Both the position numbers and the translations under genes were made by a program. Positions 9,285 through 22,935 of a DNA stretch of 64,000 bases are shown here, in pieces; within the stretch, counting starts at the first letter, position 1, and each line of letters opens with the position of its first letter. Under the pieces are notes generated by a model, which saw only the letters and a program-made list of their open reading frames with translations, was not told where the DNA came from and did not search any database. The DNA is from Strigamia acuminata (lineage: Eukaryota; Arthropoda; Chilopoda; Geophilomorpha; Linotaeniidae), in the NCBI GenBank assembly GCA_949358305.1, contig OX442314.1, positions 42,788,581-42,852,580 on the forward strand, written 5' to 3'.

Positions 9285-10171
9285 CCCGTTTTCGTCCCGT
9301 TACGGCCAAGGACCGTAACGGGTCGAAAACGGGCCGCAACGGGTCGAAAACGGCCGCAACGGGTCGAAAACGGCCGCAACGGGTCGAAAACGGCCCGCAC
9401 GGGCCGTTAACGGGCCGCCGACGGTCCCGTCACAATCCCGTAACGGCTCGCACGGGCCGTTAACGGGCCGCCGACGGTCCCGTCACGATCCCGTAACGGC
9501 TCGCACGGGCCGTTAACGGGCCGCCGACGGTTCCGTAACTATCCCGTAACGGCCCGCACGGGCCGTTAACGGGCCGCCGACGGTCCCGTCACGACCCCGT
9601 AACGGCCCGTACGACCTCATGCGGGCCGTTAACGGGCCGTTAACGGGCCGTTAACGGCCCGTTAACGGCGTAAAACCAAAAACAGGATTCGAGATTAATG
9701 TCTATGAATGTTGTACGCGTTTTCATGTACGTGTTGTCGGTTGTTGATTTTTTCGATTTACACCGTCACGGCCCGTTAACGGCCCGTTAACGGCCCGTTA
9801 ACGGCCCGTCAACGGCCCGCATGGGGTCGCACGGGCCGTTAACGGGCCGCCGACGGTCCCGTCACGATCCCGTAACGGCCCGCACGGGCCGTTAACGGGC
9901 CGCCGACGGTCCCGTCACGATTCCGTAACGGCTCGCACGGGCCGTTAACGGGCCGCCGACGGTCCCGTCACGATCCCGTAACGGCTCGCACGGGCCGTTA
10001 ACGGGCCGCCGACGGTCCCGTCACGGTCCCGTAACGGCCTTCGTTCCCGGACTTCGGCTCGCCGACGGCCCGTGCGACCTCATGCGGGCCGCTAACGGGC
10101 CGTCAACGGGCCGTTAACGGCCCGTTTTCGACCCGCTACGGCCCGTCACGGCCTGTTGGCCGTGCGACCCG
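9285..10171. repeat. CpG-dense array 3 (one core)
   Basis: Core at 9670-9761. Nearly identical to array 2 except for the number of 11-bp units next to the core, which points to recent duplication of the roughly 2.7-kb block from 7457 to 10155. Confidence 0.85.
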
Positions 10172-10588
10172 TGACTCGGAGTGTGGTTTTTGGGGACGAG
10201 GGCCGTCCTCCGGCCGCGCCGCGACGCGCCGCGGGTCGGACAAGAAACGACCCGGTCGGAAACCGAACCTCAGTGTCCAATCGGGCAGAAATTGTGCGGA
10301 AGTTTAACCAAAAATGGCCAAAAGTCGGTGCAAGTTTTGCACGCAACAAACGTCCGATGTGACAGTGCCCATGCGGGTTGGACGTGCATGTGGGCGCGTG
10401 TGGGCGCTCGATTTACCGGCCCGTTGGACGAGTTAAACCAAAATTTCCCAATATCTTGCATAAATTTAAAGAAGATTTGACAGATTTCCAGATTTTAAGC
10501 GATGTTTTACATAAGTCCGTCCCATTGCTGAAATTCCGTGAAAATTTGTCAAAAATTGACAAAAGTCTGTGCAAATTTTGTCAGAAAT

Positions 10589-13500
10589 AGGAAACAAAAA
10601 ATTTAAAATTCGTCCAACGCGCCAGTAAATCGAGCGCGCCCATGCGTGGACAGTGCGCCGGCGGGAGCCCCGGCCGTCCTCTCTCTCTCTCTCTCTCGGC
10701 CGCCAAGGCTCGCCCCTCCGCCCGTCGGCGGGAGCCCCGACCGTCCCGCCTCTCTCTTTCGGCCGCCAAAGGATCGCCCCTCCGCTCGTCACAGATTTTT
10801 GTCAATATTTGATGAATTTCAACAGATTTTCAGCAATATTTTACAGGACATTTCTGCTCTTTTGGATACATTTTCAAAGGTTTTATTGCTAAAATTCTGG
10901 GGAAATTTATCAAAAATTGACAAAAAATCGATGCAAGTTTTGTCAGAAACTGATAAAATCTTCTTAAACTCGTCCAACGCGCCGGCGAGTGCACATGCGG
11001 GGACAGTGGGCACGTCCAGCCCGCGTGCACACTGTCAGATCGGGCGGTTTCGGGCACAGTTTGATCCGGGCAAATATCTAGCAAAACTTGCACCGATTTT
11101 TTGTCAATTTTAGACAAATTTCAGCAATATTTTACGAGACATTTCTGCTCGATTGGACACATTTCCAGGGGTTTTTTGTAAAACATTGATAAAATTCCGT
11201 GGAAATTTATCAAATATTGGCAAAATTCGGTGCTAATTTTGTCAAAAATTAGGAAAAAAAAATTTTCAAAACTTGTCCAACGTGCCGGTAAATCGAGCGC
11301 CCACATGCCTAGATAGTGCACGCCCAACCCGCCAAGGCTCGCCCCTCCGCCCGTTGGCGGGAGCCCCGGCCGTCCCCTCTCTCTCTCTTTCTCTCTCTCT
11401 CTCGGGCGCCCGGAGCTCGCCCCTCCGCCCGTCACCGACTTTTGACACAATTTTTGATGAAATTCAACGGAATTTTAGCAACGTTTTACAAAAAACCTGT
11501 GGAAATGTGTCCAACCGGGCAGAAATGTGTCGTAAAATGTTGCCGAAATTCTGTGAAAATTTGTCACAAATTGCCAAAAGTCGGTGCAAATTTTGTCAGA
11601 AATAGGAAACAAAAAATTTAAAATTCGTCCAACGCGCCAGTAAATCGAGCGCGCCCATGCGTGGACAGTGCGCCGGCGGGAGCCCCGGCCGTCCTCTCTC
11701 TCTCTCTCTCTCGGCCGCCAAGGCTCGCCCCTCCGCCCGTCGGCGGGAGCCCCGACCGTCCCCCCTCTCTCTTTCGGCCGCCAAAGGATCGCCCCTCCGC
11801 TCGTCACAGATTTTTGTCAATATTTGATGAATTTCAACAGATTTTCAGCAATATTTTACAGGACATTTCTGCTCTTTTGGATACATTTTCAAAGGTTTTA
11901 TTGCTAAAATTCTGGGGAAATTTATCAAATATTGACAAAAAATCGATGCAAGTTTTGTCAGAAATTGATAAAATCTTCTTAAACTCGTCCAACGCGCCGG
12001 CGAGTGCACATGCGGGGACAGTGGGCACGTCCAGCCCGCGTGCACACTGTCAGATCGGGCGGTTTCGGGCACAGTTTGATCCGGGCAAATATCTAGCAAA
12101 ACTTGCACCGATTTTTTGTCAATTTTAGACAAATTTCAGCGATATTTTACGAGACATTTCTGCTCGATTGGACACATTTCCAGGGGTTTTTTGTAAAACA
12201 TTGATAAAATTCCGTGGAAATTTATCAAATATTGGCAAAATTCGGTGCTAATTTTGTCAAAAATTAGGAAAAAAAAATTTTCAAAACTTGTCCAACGTGC
12301 CGGTAAATCGAGCGCCCACATGCCTAGATAGTGCACGCCCAACCCGCCAAGGCTCGCCCCTCCGCCCGTTGGCGGGAGCCCCGGCCGTCCCCTCTCTCTC
12401 TCTTTCTCTCTCTCTCTCGGGCGCCCGGAGCTCGCCCCTCCGCCCGTCACCGACTTTTGACACAATTTTTGATGAAATTCAACGGAATTTTAGCAACGTT
12501 TTACAAAAAACCTGTGGAAATGTGTCCAACCGGGCAGAAATGTGTCGTAAAATGTTGCCGAAATTCTGTGAAAATTTGTCACAAATTGCCAAAAGTCGGT
12601 GCAAATTTTGTCAGAAATAGGAAACAAAAAATTTAAAATTCGTCCAACGCGCCAGTAAATCGAGCGCGCCCATGCGTGGACAGTGCGCCGGCGGGAGCCC
12701 CGGCCGTCCTCTCTCTCTCTCTCTCTCGGCCGCCAAGGCTCGCCCCTCCGCCCGTCGGCGGGAGCCCCGACCGTCCCCCCTCTCTCTTTCGGCCGCCAAA
12801 GGATCGCCCCTCCGCTCGTCACAGATTTTTGTCAATATTTGATGAATTTCAACAGATTTTCAGCAATATTTTACAGGACATTTCTGCTCTTTTGGATACA
12901 TTTTCAAAGGTTTTATTGCTAAAATTCTGGGGAAATTTATCAAATATTGACAAAAAATCGATGCAAGTTTTGTCAGAAATTGATAAAATCTTCTTAAACT
13001 CGTCCAACGCGCCGGCGAGTGCACATGCGGGGACAGTGGGCACGTCCAGCCCGCGTGCACACTGTCAGATCGGGCGGTTTCGGGCACAGTTTGATCCGGG
13101 CAAATATCTAGCAAAACTTGCACCGATTTTTTGTCAATTTTAGACAAATTTCAGCGATATTTTACGAGACATTTCTGCTCGATTGGACACATTTCCAGGG
13201 GTTTTTTGTAAAACATTGATAAAATTCCGTGGAAATTTATCAAATATTGGCAAAATTCGGTGCTAATTTTGTCAAAAATTAGGAAAAAAAAATTTTCAAA
13301 ACTTGTCCAACGTGCCGGTAAATCGAGCGCCCACATGCCTAGATAGTGCACGCCCAACCCGCCAAGGCTCGCCCCTCCGCCCGTTGGCGGGAGCCCCGGC
13401 CGTCCCCTCTCTCTCTCTTTCTCTCTCTCTCTCGGGCGCCCGGAGCTCGCCCCTCCGCCCGTCACCGACTTTTGACACAATTTTTGATGAAATTCAACGG

Positions 13501-15649
13501 AATTTTAGCAACGTTTTACAAAAAACCTGTGGAAATGTGTCCAACCGGGCAGAAATGTGTCGTAAAATGTTGCCGAAATTCTGTGAAAATTTGTCACAAA
13601 TTGCCAAAAGTCGGTGCAAATTTTGTCAGAAATAGGAAACAAAAAATTTAAAATTCGTCCAACGCGCCAGTAAATCGAGCGCGCCCATGCGTGGACAGTG
13701 CGCCGGCGGGAGCCCCGGCCGTCCTCTCTCTCTCTCTCTCTCGGCCGCCAAGGCTCGCCCCTCCGCCCGTCGGCGGGAGCCCCGACCGTCCCCCCTCTCT
13801 CTTTCGGCCGCCAAAGGATCGCCCCTCCGCTCGTCACAGATTTTTGTCAATATTTGATGAATTTCAACAGATTTTCAGCAATATTTTACAGGACATTTCT
13901 GCTCTTTTGGATACATTTTCAAAGGTTTTATTGCTAAAATTCTGGGGAAATTTATCAAATATTGACAAAAAATCGATGCAAGTTTTGTCAGAAATTGATA
14001 AAATCTTCTTAAACTCGTCCAACGCGCCGGCGAGTGCACATGCGGGGACAGTGGGCACGTCCAGCCCGCGTGCACACTGTCAGATCGGGCGGTTTCGGGC
14101 ACAGTTTGATCCGGGCAAATATCTAGCAAAACTTGCACCGATTTTTTGTCAATTTTAGACAAATTTCAGCGATATTTTACGAGACATTTCTGCTCGATTG
14201 GACACATTTCCAGGGGTTTTTTGTAAAACATTGATAAAATTCCGTGGAAATTTATCAAATATTGGCAAAATTCGGTGCTAATTTTGTCAAAAATTAGGAA
14301 AAAAAAATTTTCAAAACTTGTCCAACGTGCCGGTAAATCGAGCGCCCACATGCCTAGATAGTGCACGCCCAACCCGCCAAGGCTCGCCCCTCCGCCCGTT
14401 GGCGGGAGCCCCGGCCGTCCCCTCTCTCTCTCTTTCTCTCTCTCTCTCGGGCGCCCGGAGCTCGCCCCTCCGCCCGTCACCGACTTTTGACACAATTTTT
14501 GATGAAATTCAACGGAATTTTAGCAACGTTTTACAAAAAACCTGTGGAAATGTGTCCAACCGGGCAGAAATGTGTCGTAAAATGTTGCCGAAATTCTGTG
14601 AAAATTTGTCACAAATTGCCAAAAGTCGGTGCAAATTTTGTCAGAAATAGGAAACAAAAAATTTAAAATTCGTCCAACGCGCCAGTAAATCGAGCGCGCC
14701 CATGCGTGGACAGTGCGCCGGCGGGAGCCCCGGCCGTCCTCTCTCTCTCTCTCTCTCGGCCGCCAAGGCTCGCCCCTCCGCCCGTCGGCGGGAGCCCCGA
14801 CCGTCCCCCCTCTCTCTTTCGGCCGCCAAAGGATCGCCCCTCCGCTCGTCACAGATTTTTGTCAATATTTGATGAATTTCAACAGATTTTCAGCAATATT
14901 TTACAGGACATTTCTGCTCTTTTGGATACATTTTCAAAGGTTTTATTGCTAAAATTCTGGGGAAATTTATCAAATATTGACAAAAAATCGATGCAAGTTT
15001 TGTCAGAAATTGATAAAATCTTCTTAAACTCGTCCAACGCGCCGGCGAGTGCACATGCGGGGACAGTGGGCACGTCCAGCCCGCGTGCACACTGTCAGAT
15101 CGGGCGGTTTCGGGCACAGTTTGATCCGGGCAAATATCTAGCAAAACTTGCACCGATTTTTTGTCAATTTTAGACAAATTTCAGCGATATTTTACGAGAC
15201 ATTTCTGCTCGATTGGACACATTTCCAGGGGTTTTTTGTAAAACATTGATAAAATTCCGTGGAAATTTATCAAATATTGGCAAAATTCGGTGCTAATTTT
15301 GTCAAAAATTAGGAAAAAAAAATTTTCAAAACTTGTCCAACGTGCCGGTAAATCGAGCGCCCACATGCCTAGATAGTGCACGCCCAACCCGCCAAGGCTC
15401 GCCCCTCCGCCCGTTGGCGGGAGCCCCGGCCGTCCCCTCTCTCTCTCTTTCTCTCTCTCTCTCGGGCGCCCGGAGCTCGCCCCTCCGCCCGTCACCGACT
15501 TTTGACACAATTTTTGATGAAATTCAACGGAATTTTAGCAACGTTTTACAAAAAACCTGTGGAAATGTGTCCAACCGGGCAGAAATGTGTCGTAAAATGT
15601 TGCCGAAATTCTGTGAAAATTTGTCACAAATTGCCAAAAGTCGGTGCAA
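10589..15649 (+). repeat. 1,015-bp tandem repeat, 5 copies
   Basis: Unit starts at 10589, 11604, 12619, 13634 and 14649, a spacing of exactly 1,015 bp. Copies differ by isolated substitutions; the first carries several private ones. It is the longest such block in the window. Confidence 0.92.
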
Positions 15650-16043
15650 GTATTGCTAGATTTGGGCGCATCAAACTGTGCCGAGATCTGACAGTGTCCA
15701 CGCGGTTTTGAAGCGCCCACTGTCGACGCACGTGGGCGCTCAATTTACCGGCGCGTTGGACGAGTTTTGAAAAAAGTTTTTTCCTAATTTCTGACAAAAC
15801 TTGCACCGAATTTTGTCAATATGTGATAAATTTCCATGGATTTTAAGCAATGTTTTACAGAAGTCCGTCCCATCGGGCAGAAACGTCTCGTAAAATGTCG
15901 CTGAAATTCCGTGAAAATCTGTCAAAAATTGACAAAAGTTGGTGACCGACCCGCGGCGCGTCACGGCGCGGTCGGAGGACGGCCCTCGTCCCCAAAAACC
16001 ACACTCCGGGTCACGTGGTCTCGCACTCGACTTTTTCAGTTTT

Positions 16044-16790
16044 CCCGTTTTCGGCCCGTTACGGCCAAGGACCGTAACGGGTCGAAAACGGGCCGCAACG
16101 GGTCGAAAACGGCCGCAACGGGTCGAAAACGGCCCGCACGGGCCGTTAACGGGCCGCCGACGGTCCCGTCACAATCCCGTAACGGCTCGCACGGGCCGTT
16201 AACGGGCCGCCGACGGTCCCGTCACGATCCCGTAACGGCTCGCACGGGCCGTTAACGGGCCGCCGACGGTTCCGTAACTATCCCGTAACGGCCCGCACGG
16301 GCCGTTAACGGGCCGCCGACGGTCCCGTCACGACCCCGTAACGGCCCGTACGACCTCATGCGGGCCGTTAACGGCCCGTTAACGGCGTAAAACCAAAAAC
16401 AGGATTCGAGATTAATGTCTATGAATGTTGTACGCGTTTTCATGTACGTGTTGTCGGTTGTTGATTTTTTCGATTTACACCGTCACGGCCCGTTAACGGC
16501 CCGTTAACGGCCCGTTAACGGCCCGTCAACGGCCCGCATGGGGTCGTACGGGCCGTTAACGGGCCGCCGACGGTCCCGTCACGATCCCGTAACGGCCCGC
16601 ACGGGCCGTTAACGGGCCGCCGACGGTCCCGTCACGGTCCCGTAACGGCCTTCGTTCCCGGACTTCGGCTCGCCGACGGCCCGTGCGACCTCATGCGGGC
16701 CGCTAACGGGCCGTCAACGGGCCGTTAACGGCCCGTTTTCGACCCGCTACGGCCCGTCACGGCCTGTTGGCCGTGCGACCCGAAAACGGG
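16044..16790. repeat. CpG-dense array 4 (one core)
   Basis: Core at 16387-16478. On its right side the border extends into CGAAAACGGGAAAACTGAAAG followed by GAGACCACGTGACTCGG. This is the inverse of the left border, so the two edges form a complete inverted pair. Confidence 0.85.
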
Positions 16791-16921
16791 AAAACTGAAA
16801 GAGTCGAGTGCGAGACCACGTGACTCGGAGTGTGGTTTTTGGGGACGAGGGCCGTCCTCCGGCCGCGCCGCGACGCGCCGCGGGTCGGACAAGAAACGAC
16901 CCGGTCGGAAACCGAACCTCA

Positions 16922-17472
16922 GTGTCCAATCGGGCAGAAATTGTGCGGAAGTTTAACCAAAAATGGCCAAAAGTCGGTGCAAGTTTTGCACGCAACAAAC
17001 GTCCGATGTGACAGTGCCCATGCGGATTGGACGTGCATGTGGGCGCGTGTGGGAGCTCGATTTACTGGCGCGTTGGACGAGTTTTAAAAAAATTCTCCAA
17101 AATCTGACAAAACTTGCAACGATTTTTAACGACATTTAATTGATTTCCACAGATTTTAAGAACACTGTTTTACAGAAGCCCGTCCAATCGGGCAGAAATG
17201 TCTCGCAAAATATTGCTGAAATTCCGTGGAAATTTATCAAAAATCGTTGCCAGTTTTGTCAGATTTTGGAGAATTTTTTTAGAACTCGTCCAACGCGCCA
17301 GTAAATCACGCGCCCACGTGCGTGGACGATGCGCACGTCCAACCCGCCAAGGCTCGCCCCTACGACCGTCGGCGGGAGCCCCGGCCGTCCTCTCTCTCCC
17401 TCTCGGCCGCCAATGCTCGCCCCTCCGCCCGGGACTCGCCCCGCCGCCAGTCACCGACTTTTGGCAATTTCC
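16922..17472. repeat. AT-rich fold-back modules leading into V
   Basis: Two fold-back units and a shortened (TC)n-containing GC-rich box ending GTCACCGACTTTTGG. A near-identical copy is at 46010-46560. No gene is seen. Confidence 0.7.
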
Positions 17473-19372
17473 TTGCAAACAGCAACGATAATGATGTATT
17501 TATTGATAATTGTTTTTGCATCGGACATGTGTTTAATTTTAGTGGTTCCTCGACTCAGTTTGTGCGGTTCTTGCGCGTCGTGCGCACGTTCAACACGCGC
17601 CCACGCGAGTATATCGCGTGGACTCTCGTCTCTCTCGTCAGTCTCGATGTTTTGTATGATTTTATTTTGCTAATTGTTTTGAGCGCGTGCAATTTCAATT
17701 GTTGCACCACACACGCATTTTCTATTGTACACCAGTGTTCCTATGTCGAATAAATTAGACTTGTTTTTAATTTCTCTGTCGCCATTGTTTGAATTCACTG
17801 CGCTGCACGAGAGCTTCAATTTATGAGTTGGACCGCTTTTTATACAAATTATGTGGGAATTTTGCTCGATTCATGCGCGGTTCTTTCTTAAGCGTCGGGC
17901 AAGTTTTGTCAGATATTGCAAAAAGTACATCGCGCGTGCACGGGCGTGCGTGGACGGTGCCCGCGTCCAACGCTCATCGGCGTCCAACTCCTTGTCTACA
18001 AAGAAGGTCGGGGTTTCGGGCATATCCTTTGCCACGACCGCGTCTTGGTTCTCGCCTTCGGTGGTCATCTCCAAGGCGGGAATCAGCCCGGATTTCAACG
18101 GGGTGCTGTCGGTCAGAAAGGGAACGGTCGGTGTTGTTGGGGAGATGTTGGAGCAGTACTAAACGTCATGTTTTGTTCACGTGAAAATGAAATGTGCGTT
18201 TAAAAAGCCTATCGTGCTGCCGGGACGTTTATTAATTTTCCCAGTTTGACATAAGCGAGCGCGCACATGGCGACGGCAATGTCTTTTGTCACCTTTAAAT
18301 TCCTTTTTGGTTTCAACTATGTAAGTTACCTTGTTTTATTAAAATAACTGTTAGTTTTGTATATTTGCTAGTTGGTTCATGTTTGGTGCGTTAGATATAA
18401 ACACCAAACCACCGTATTTATGTTTTCTGAGACGTACGACGCGAGTCGCGCTCGTACGCCGACTTCGACACATCGGTAAACCGCCAGCGTGCACCATTTT
18501 TCTCGTGCTCACTCAGACGTGCGCATTACACGCGATATTGCGCACGAACGCGCACACCGCCTCCGCGACACACATCACACACCCGTTTAAACGAGTCTCG
18601 GCGCCTATTTGACCCCAGTGTTTACTTTTTAAAATTGTGGTGTGTTTTCAAAGTTCTTAATTTGTTCAAAAACAAACAAAATGGATATCTGTTGATTTTT
18701 AAATGATTTTGTCGATTTAGTTTTTTGCTGGTTTTTAATCGATTTGTCTGTATTTTTAATCAATTCGAATGATTGACACCATTCTGTGCTTTACTCGTAT
18801 TCAAGATGGCGTCGCAAACTCAAGGTCGAATTCCGCTGAATTCATTTATTGCGACTGTTTGCGCTCCATACGTGCGAAAAGGATTATGGGAATAATCCTC
18901 AATGCAGGCCATTTTGGTGTTAAATGAGCGAGGAAGGCAGGACATAAGGAAAATTGGTGAAATGTAAAAAAAAATGCTAAACAATCAACATTTAAATAAA
19001 GATCAATATTTCTGGCTCGAAATGCATATATCGGCAATTTCGGGATATTTTCGGGACGAAATTGACTCGTTCGGAACACAGGGGAGGGACTCCCACATTC
19101 CCCATGCGTCGGCGCGTGTGTTTACGAAATACCAAATCCAGGTTTTCATACAACCCCACGTTATTTTCGGGTCAAGAGTTTTTTTATGCGCTGCCGCGCG
19201 CAATCCCCGGGTTGATGAGTTTCGCGGAATCCGACGAGCGAGTGCGATCGTGTCATACCGCTTCTTCTCGTGGCAAAGTAGACACCTTAATTAAACTGGC
19301 TGTTGGCTTTTTTTTTTAAACAAAGTACGAGTCTTTAAGTTGAACGGTTGTTGAGATACACGTAGTAATGTG
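17473..19372. repeat. V segment, lower-copy 1.9-kb AT-rich sequence
   Basis: Mostly non-satellite sequence, present once more at 46561-48460. Gene-like traces are: a roughly 190-bp stretch open on both strands with codon-like composition (17975-18162); an ATG at 18267 opening 18 codons to a GTAAGT at 18321; a 29-codon ORF with a strong Kozak context at 18806-18895 (CAAGATGGCG, also YY1-like); and a perfect 7-bp hairpin GGATTAT/ATAATCC at 18881-18898. Its first 400 bp are related in inverted orientation to V'. No protein was recognised. Confidence 0.7.
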
Positions 19373-19663
19373 GACTCGCGACGCGTTGCAACGTGGTCGG
19401 AGAACGGCCCACTTCCCTCCCCCCGACCAGGTTGTCTTTCTCTCTTTTGTCCGACCCACGGCGCGTCGCGGCGCGGCCGGAGGACGTCTCTTTCCCCTCC
19501 CCCAGTCCCAAAAACCACACCTTGAGGAACCCCGAGGTTCGGTTTCCGACCGGGCCGTTTCTCGCCCGACCCACGACGCGCCGCGGCGCGGCCGGAGGAC
19601 GGCCCTCGTCCCCAAAAACCACACTCCGGGTCACGTGGTCTCGCACTCGACTTTTTCAGTTTT
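19373..19663. repeat. GC-rich border boxes before array 5
   Basis: Three successive diverged copies of the CGCGNCGCGGCGCGGNCGGAGGACG-type box, with CCCCTCCCCCAG, then the standard CCAAAAACCACACTCCGGGTCACG border. Copied at about 48461-48751. Confidence 0.7.
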
Positions 19664-22339
19664 CCCGTTTTCGGCCCGTTACGGCCAAGGACCGTAACGG
19701 GTCGAAAACGGGCCGCAACGGGTCGAAAACGGCCGCAACGGGTCGAAAACGGCCCGCACGGGCCGTTAACGGGCCGCCGACGGTCCCGTCACGATCCCGT
19801 AACGGCCCGCACGGGCCGTTAACGGGCCGCCGACGGGACCGTCACGATCCCGTAACGGCCTTCGTTCCCGGACTTCGGCTCGCCGACGGCCCGTACGACC
19901 TCATGCGGGCCGTTAACGGGCCGTTAACGACCCGTTAACGGCGTAAAACCAAAAACAGGATTCGAGATTAATGTCTATGAATGTTGTACGCGTTTTCATG
20001 TACGTGTTGTCGGTTGTTGATTTTTTCGATTTACACCGTCACGGCCCGTTAACGGCCCGTTAACGGCCCGTTAACGGCCCGTCAACGGCCCGCATGGGGT
20101 CGTACGGGCCGTTAACGGGCCGCCGACGGTTCCGTCACGATCCCGTAACGGCCCGCACGGGCCGTTAACGGGCCGCCGACGGTCCCGTCACGATCCCGTC
20201 ACGGCCTTCGTTCCCGGACTTCGGCTCGCCGACGGCCCGTACGACCTCACGCGGGCCGTTAACGGGCCGTTAACGGCCCGTTAACGGCCCGTTAACGGCG
20301 TAAAACCAAAAACAGGATTCGAGATTAATGTCTATGAATGTTGTACGCGTTTTCATGTACGTGTTGTCGGTTGTTGATTTTTTCGATTCACGCCGTAACG
20401 GCCCGTTAACGGCCCGTTAACGGCCCGTCAACGGCCCGTCAACGGCCCGCAACGGCCCGCACGGGCCGTTAACGGGCCGTCGACGATCCCGTCACGATCC
20501 CGCAACGGCCCGCACGGGCCGTTAACGGGCCGCTGACGGTCCCGTCACGATCCCGCAACGGCCCGCACGGGCCGTTAACGGGCCGTCGACGATCCCGTCA
20601 CGATCCCGCAACGGCCCGCACGGGCCGTTAACGGGCCGCTGACGGTCCCGTCACGATCCCGCAACGGCCCGCACGGGCCGTTAACGGGCCGTCGACGGTC
20701 CCGTCACGATCCCGCAACGGCCCGCACGGGCCGTTAACGGCCCGTTAACGGCCCGTTAACGGCCCGTTAACGGGGCAAAACCGAAAACAGGATTCGAGAT
20801 TAATGTCTATGAATGTTGTACGCGTTTTCACGTACGTGTTGTCGGTTGTTGATTTTTTCGATTTACGCCGTAACGGCCCGTTAACGGCCCGTTAACGGCC
20901 CGTCAACGGCCCGTCAACGGCCCGCAACGGCCCGCACGGGCCGTTAACGGGCCGTCGACGATCCCGTCACGATCCCGCAACGGCCCGCACGGGCCGTTAA
21001 CGGGCCGCTGACGGTCCCGTCACGATCCCGTCACGGCCTTCGTTCCCGGACTTCGGCTCGCCGACGGCCCGTACGACCTCACGCGGGCCGTTAACGGGCC
21101 GTTAACGGCCCGTTAACGGCCCGTTAACGGCGTAAAACCAAAAACAGGATTCGAGATTAATGTCTATGAATGTTGTACGCGTTTTCATGTACGTGTTGTC
21201 GGTTGTTGATTTTTTCGATTCACGCCGTAACGGCCCGTTAACGGCCCGTTAACGGCCCGTCAACGGCCCGTCAACGGCCCGCAACGGCCCGCACGGGCCG
21301 TTAACGGGCCGTCGACGATCCCGTCACGATCCCGCAACGGCCCGCACGGGCCGTTAACGGGCCGCTGACGGTCCCGTCACGATCCCGCAACGGCCCGCAC
21401 GGGCCGTTAACGGGCCGTCGACGATCCCGTCACGATCCCGCAACGGCCCGCACGGGCCGTTAACGGGCCGCTGACGGTCCCGTCACGATCCCGCAACGGC
21501 CCGCACGGGCCGTTAACGGGCCGTCGACGGTCCCGTCACGATCCCGCAACGGCCCGCACGGGCCGTTAACGGCCCGTTAACGGGGCAAAACCGAAAACAG
21601 GATTCGAGATTAATGTCTATGAATGTTGTACGCGTTTTCACGTACGTGTTGTCGGTTGTTGATTTTTTCGATTCACGCCGTAACGGCCCGTTAACGGCCC
21701 GTTAACGGCCCGTCAACGGCCCGTCAACGGCCCGCAACGGCCCGCACGGGCCGTTAACGGGCCGTCGACGATCCCGTCACGATCCCGCAACGGCCCGCAC
21801 GGGCCGTTAACGGGCCGCCGACGGTCCCGTCACGGTCCCGTCACGGCGCGTGCGGGCCGTTAACGGGCCGCCGACAGTCCCGTCACGATCCCGTCACGGC
21901 CTTCGTTCCCGGACTTCGGCTCGCCGACGGCCCGTACGACCTCACGCGGGCCGTTAACGGGCCGTTAACGGGCCGTTAACGGCCCGTTAACGGCCCGTTA
22001 ACGGCGTAAAACCAAAAACAGGATTCGAGATTAATGTCTATGAATGTTGTACGCGTTTTCACGTACGTGTTGTCGGTTGTTGATTTTTTCGATTTACGCC
22101 GTTAACGGCCCGTTAACGGCCCGTTAACGGCCCGTCAACGGCCCGCATGGAGTCGTACGGGCCGTTAACGGGCCGCCGACGGTCCCGTCACGGTCCCGTC
22201 ACGGCGCGTGCGGGCCGTTAACGGGCCGCCAACGGTCCCGTCACGATCCCGTCACGGCCCGTGCGGGCCGTTAACGGGCCGCCGACGGTCCCGTCACGAT
22301 CCCGTAACGGCCCGTTACGGCCAAGGGCCGTAACGGGAT
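19664..22339. repeat. CpG-dense array 5 (six cores)
   Basis: Cores start at 19943, 20300, 20775, 21132, 21585 and 22005. The 53-bp units alternate between forms ending GTCGACGATCCC and GCTGACGGTCCC, giving a 106-bp dimer. Core spacing alternates 357 and 475 bp in the first half. Confidence 0.87.
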
Positions 22340-22935
22340 AACTGAGAGAGTCGGGTGCGAGACCACGTGACCCGGAGTGTGGTTTTTGGGGGCGAGGGCC
22401 GTCCTCCGACCGCGCCGTGACGCGCCCCGGGTCGGATCAAGAGGCGACCCGGTCGGAAACCGAACCTCGGGGTTCCTCGGGGCGTGGTTTTTTGGGGACG
22501 GGGGGAGGGGGGGATTGGGTCGCGTGCTCCGACCGCGCCGCAACGCGCCGTGGGTCGGTCACCAACCTTTGTCAATATTTTATAAATTTCCACGGAATTT
22601 CAACAATGTTTTACATAAGTCCGTCAAATCGGGCAGAAATATCCCGTACAATGTCGCTGCAATTCTGTGGAAATTTATCAGATATTGACAAAATTCGGTG
22701 ACGGGCGGAAGGGCGATTCCCGGGCGGAAGAGAGAGAGAGAGAGAGAAAGGGGGGACGGCCGGCGCCTACGCCGACGGGGCGCGGAGGGCGAGTGCACTG
22801 TTCACGCATGTGGGCGCGTGTGGACGCTCGATTTACTGGCGCGTTGGACAAGTCAAAAAAAATTTCCCAATGTCTGACAAAAATTCCATCGAATCACGGC
22901 AATATTTGACAACACTTGCACAGATTTTTAGCAAC
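22340..22935. repeat. GC-rich border box and AT-rich fold-back module with (GA)n
   Basis: The box is inverted relative to 2726-2949, with G-rich GGGGACGGGGGGAGGGGGG at about 22494. A fold-back and an (AG)n tract at about 22728-22746 follow. Copied at 49850-50445 and 57845-58441. Confidence 0.75.
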
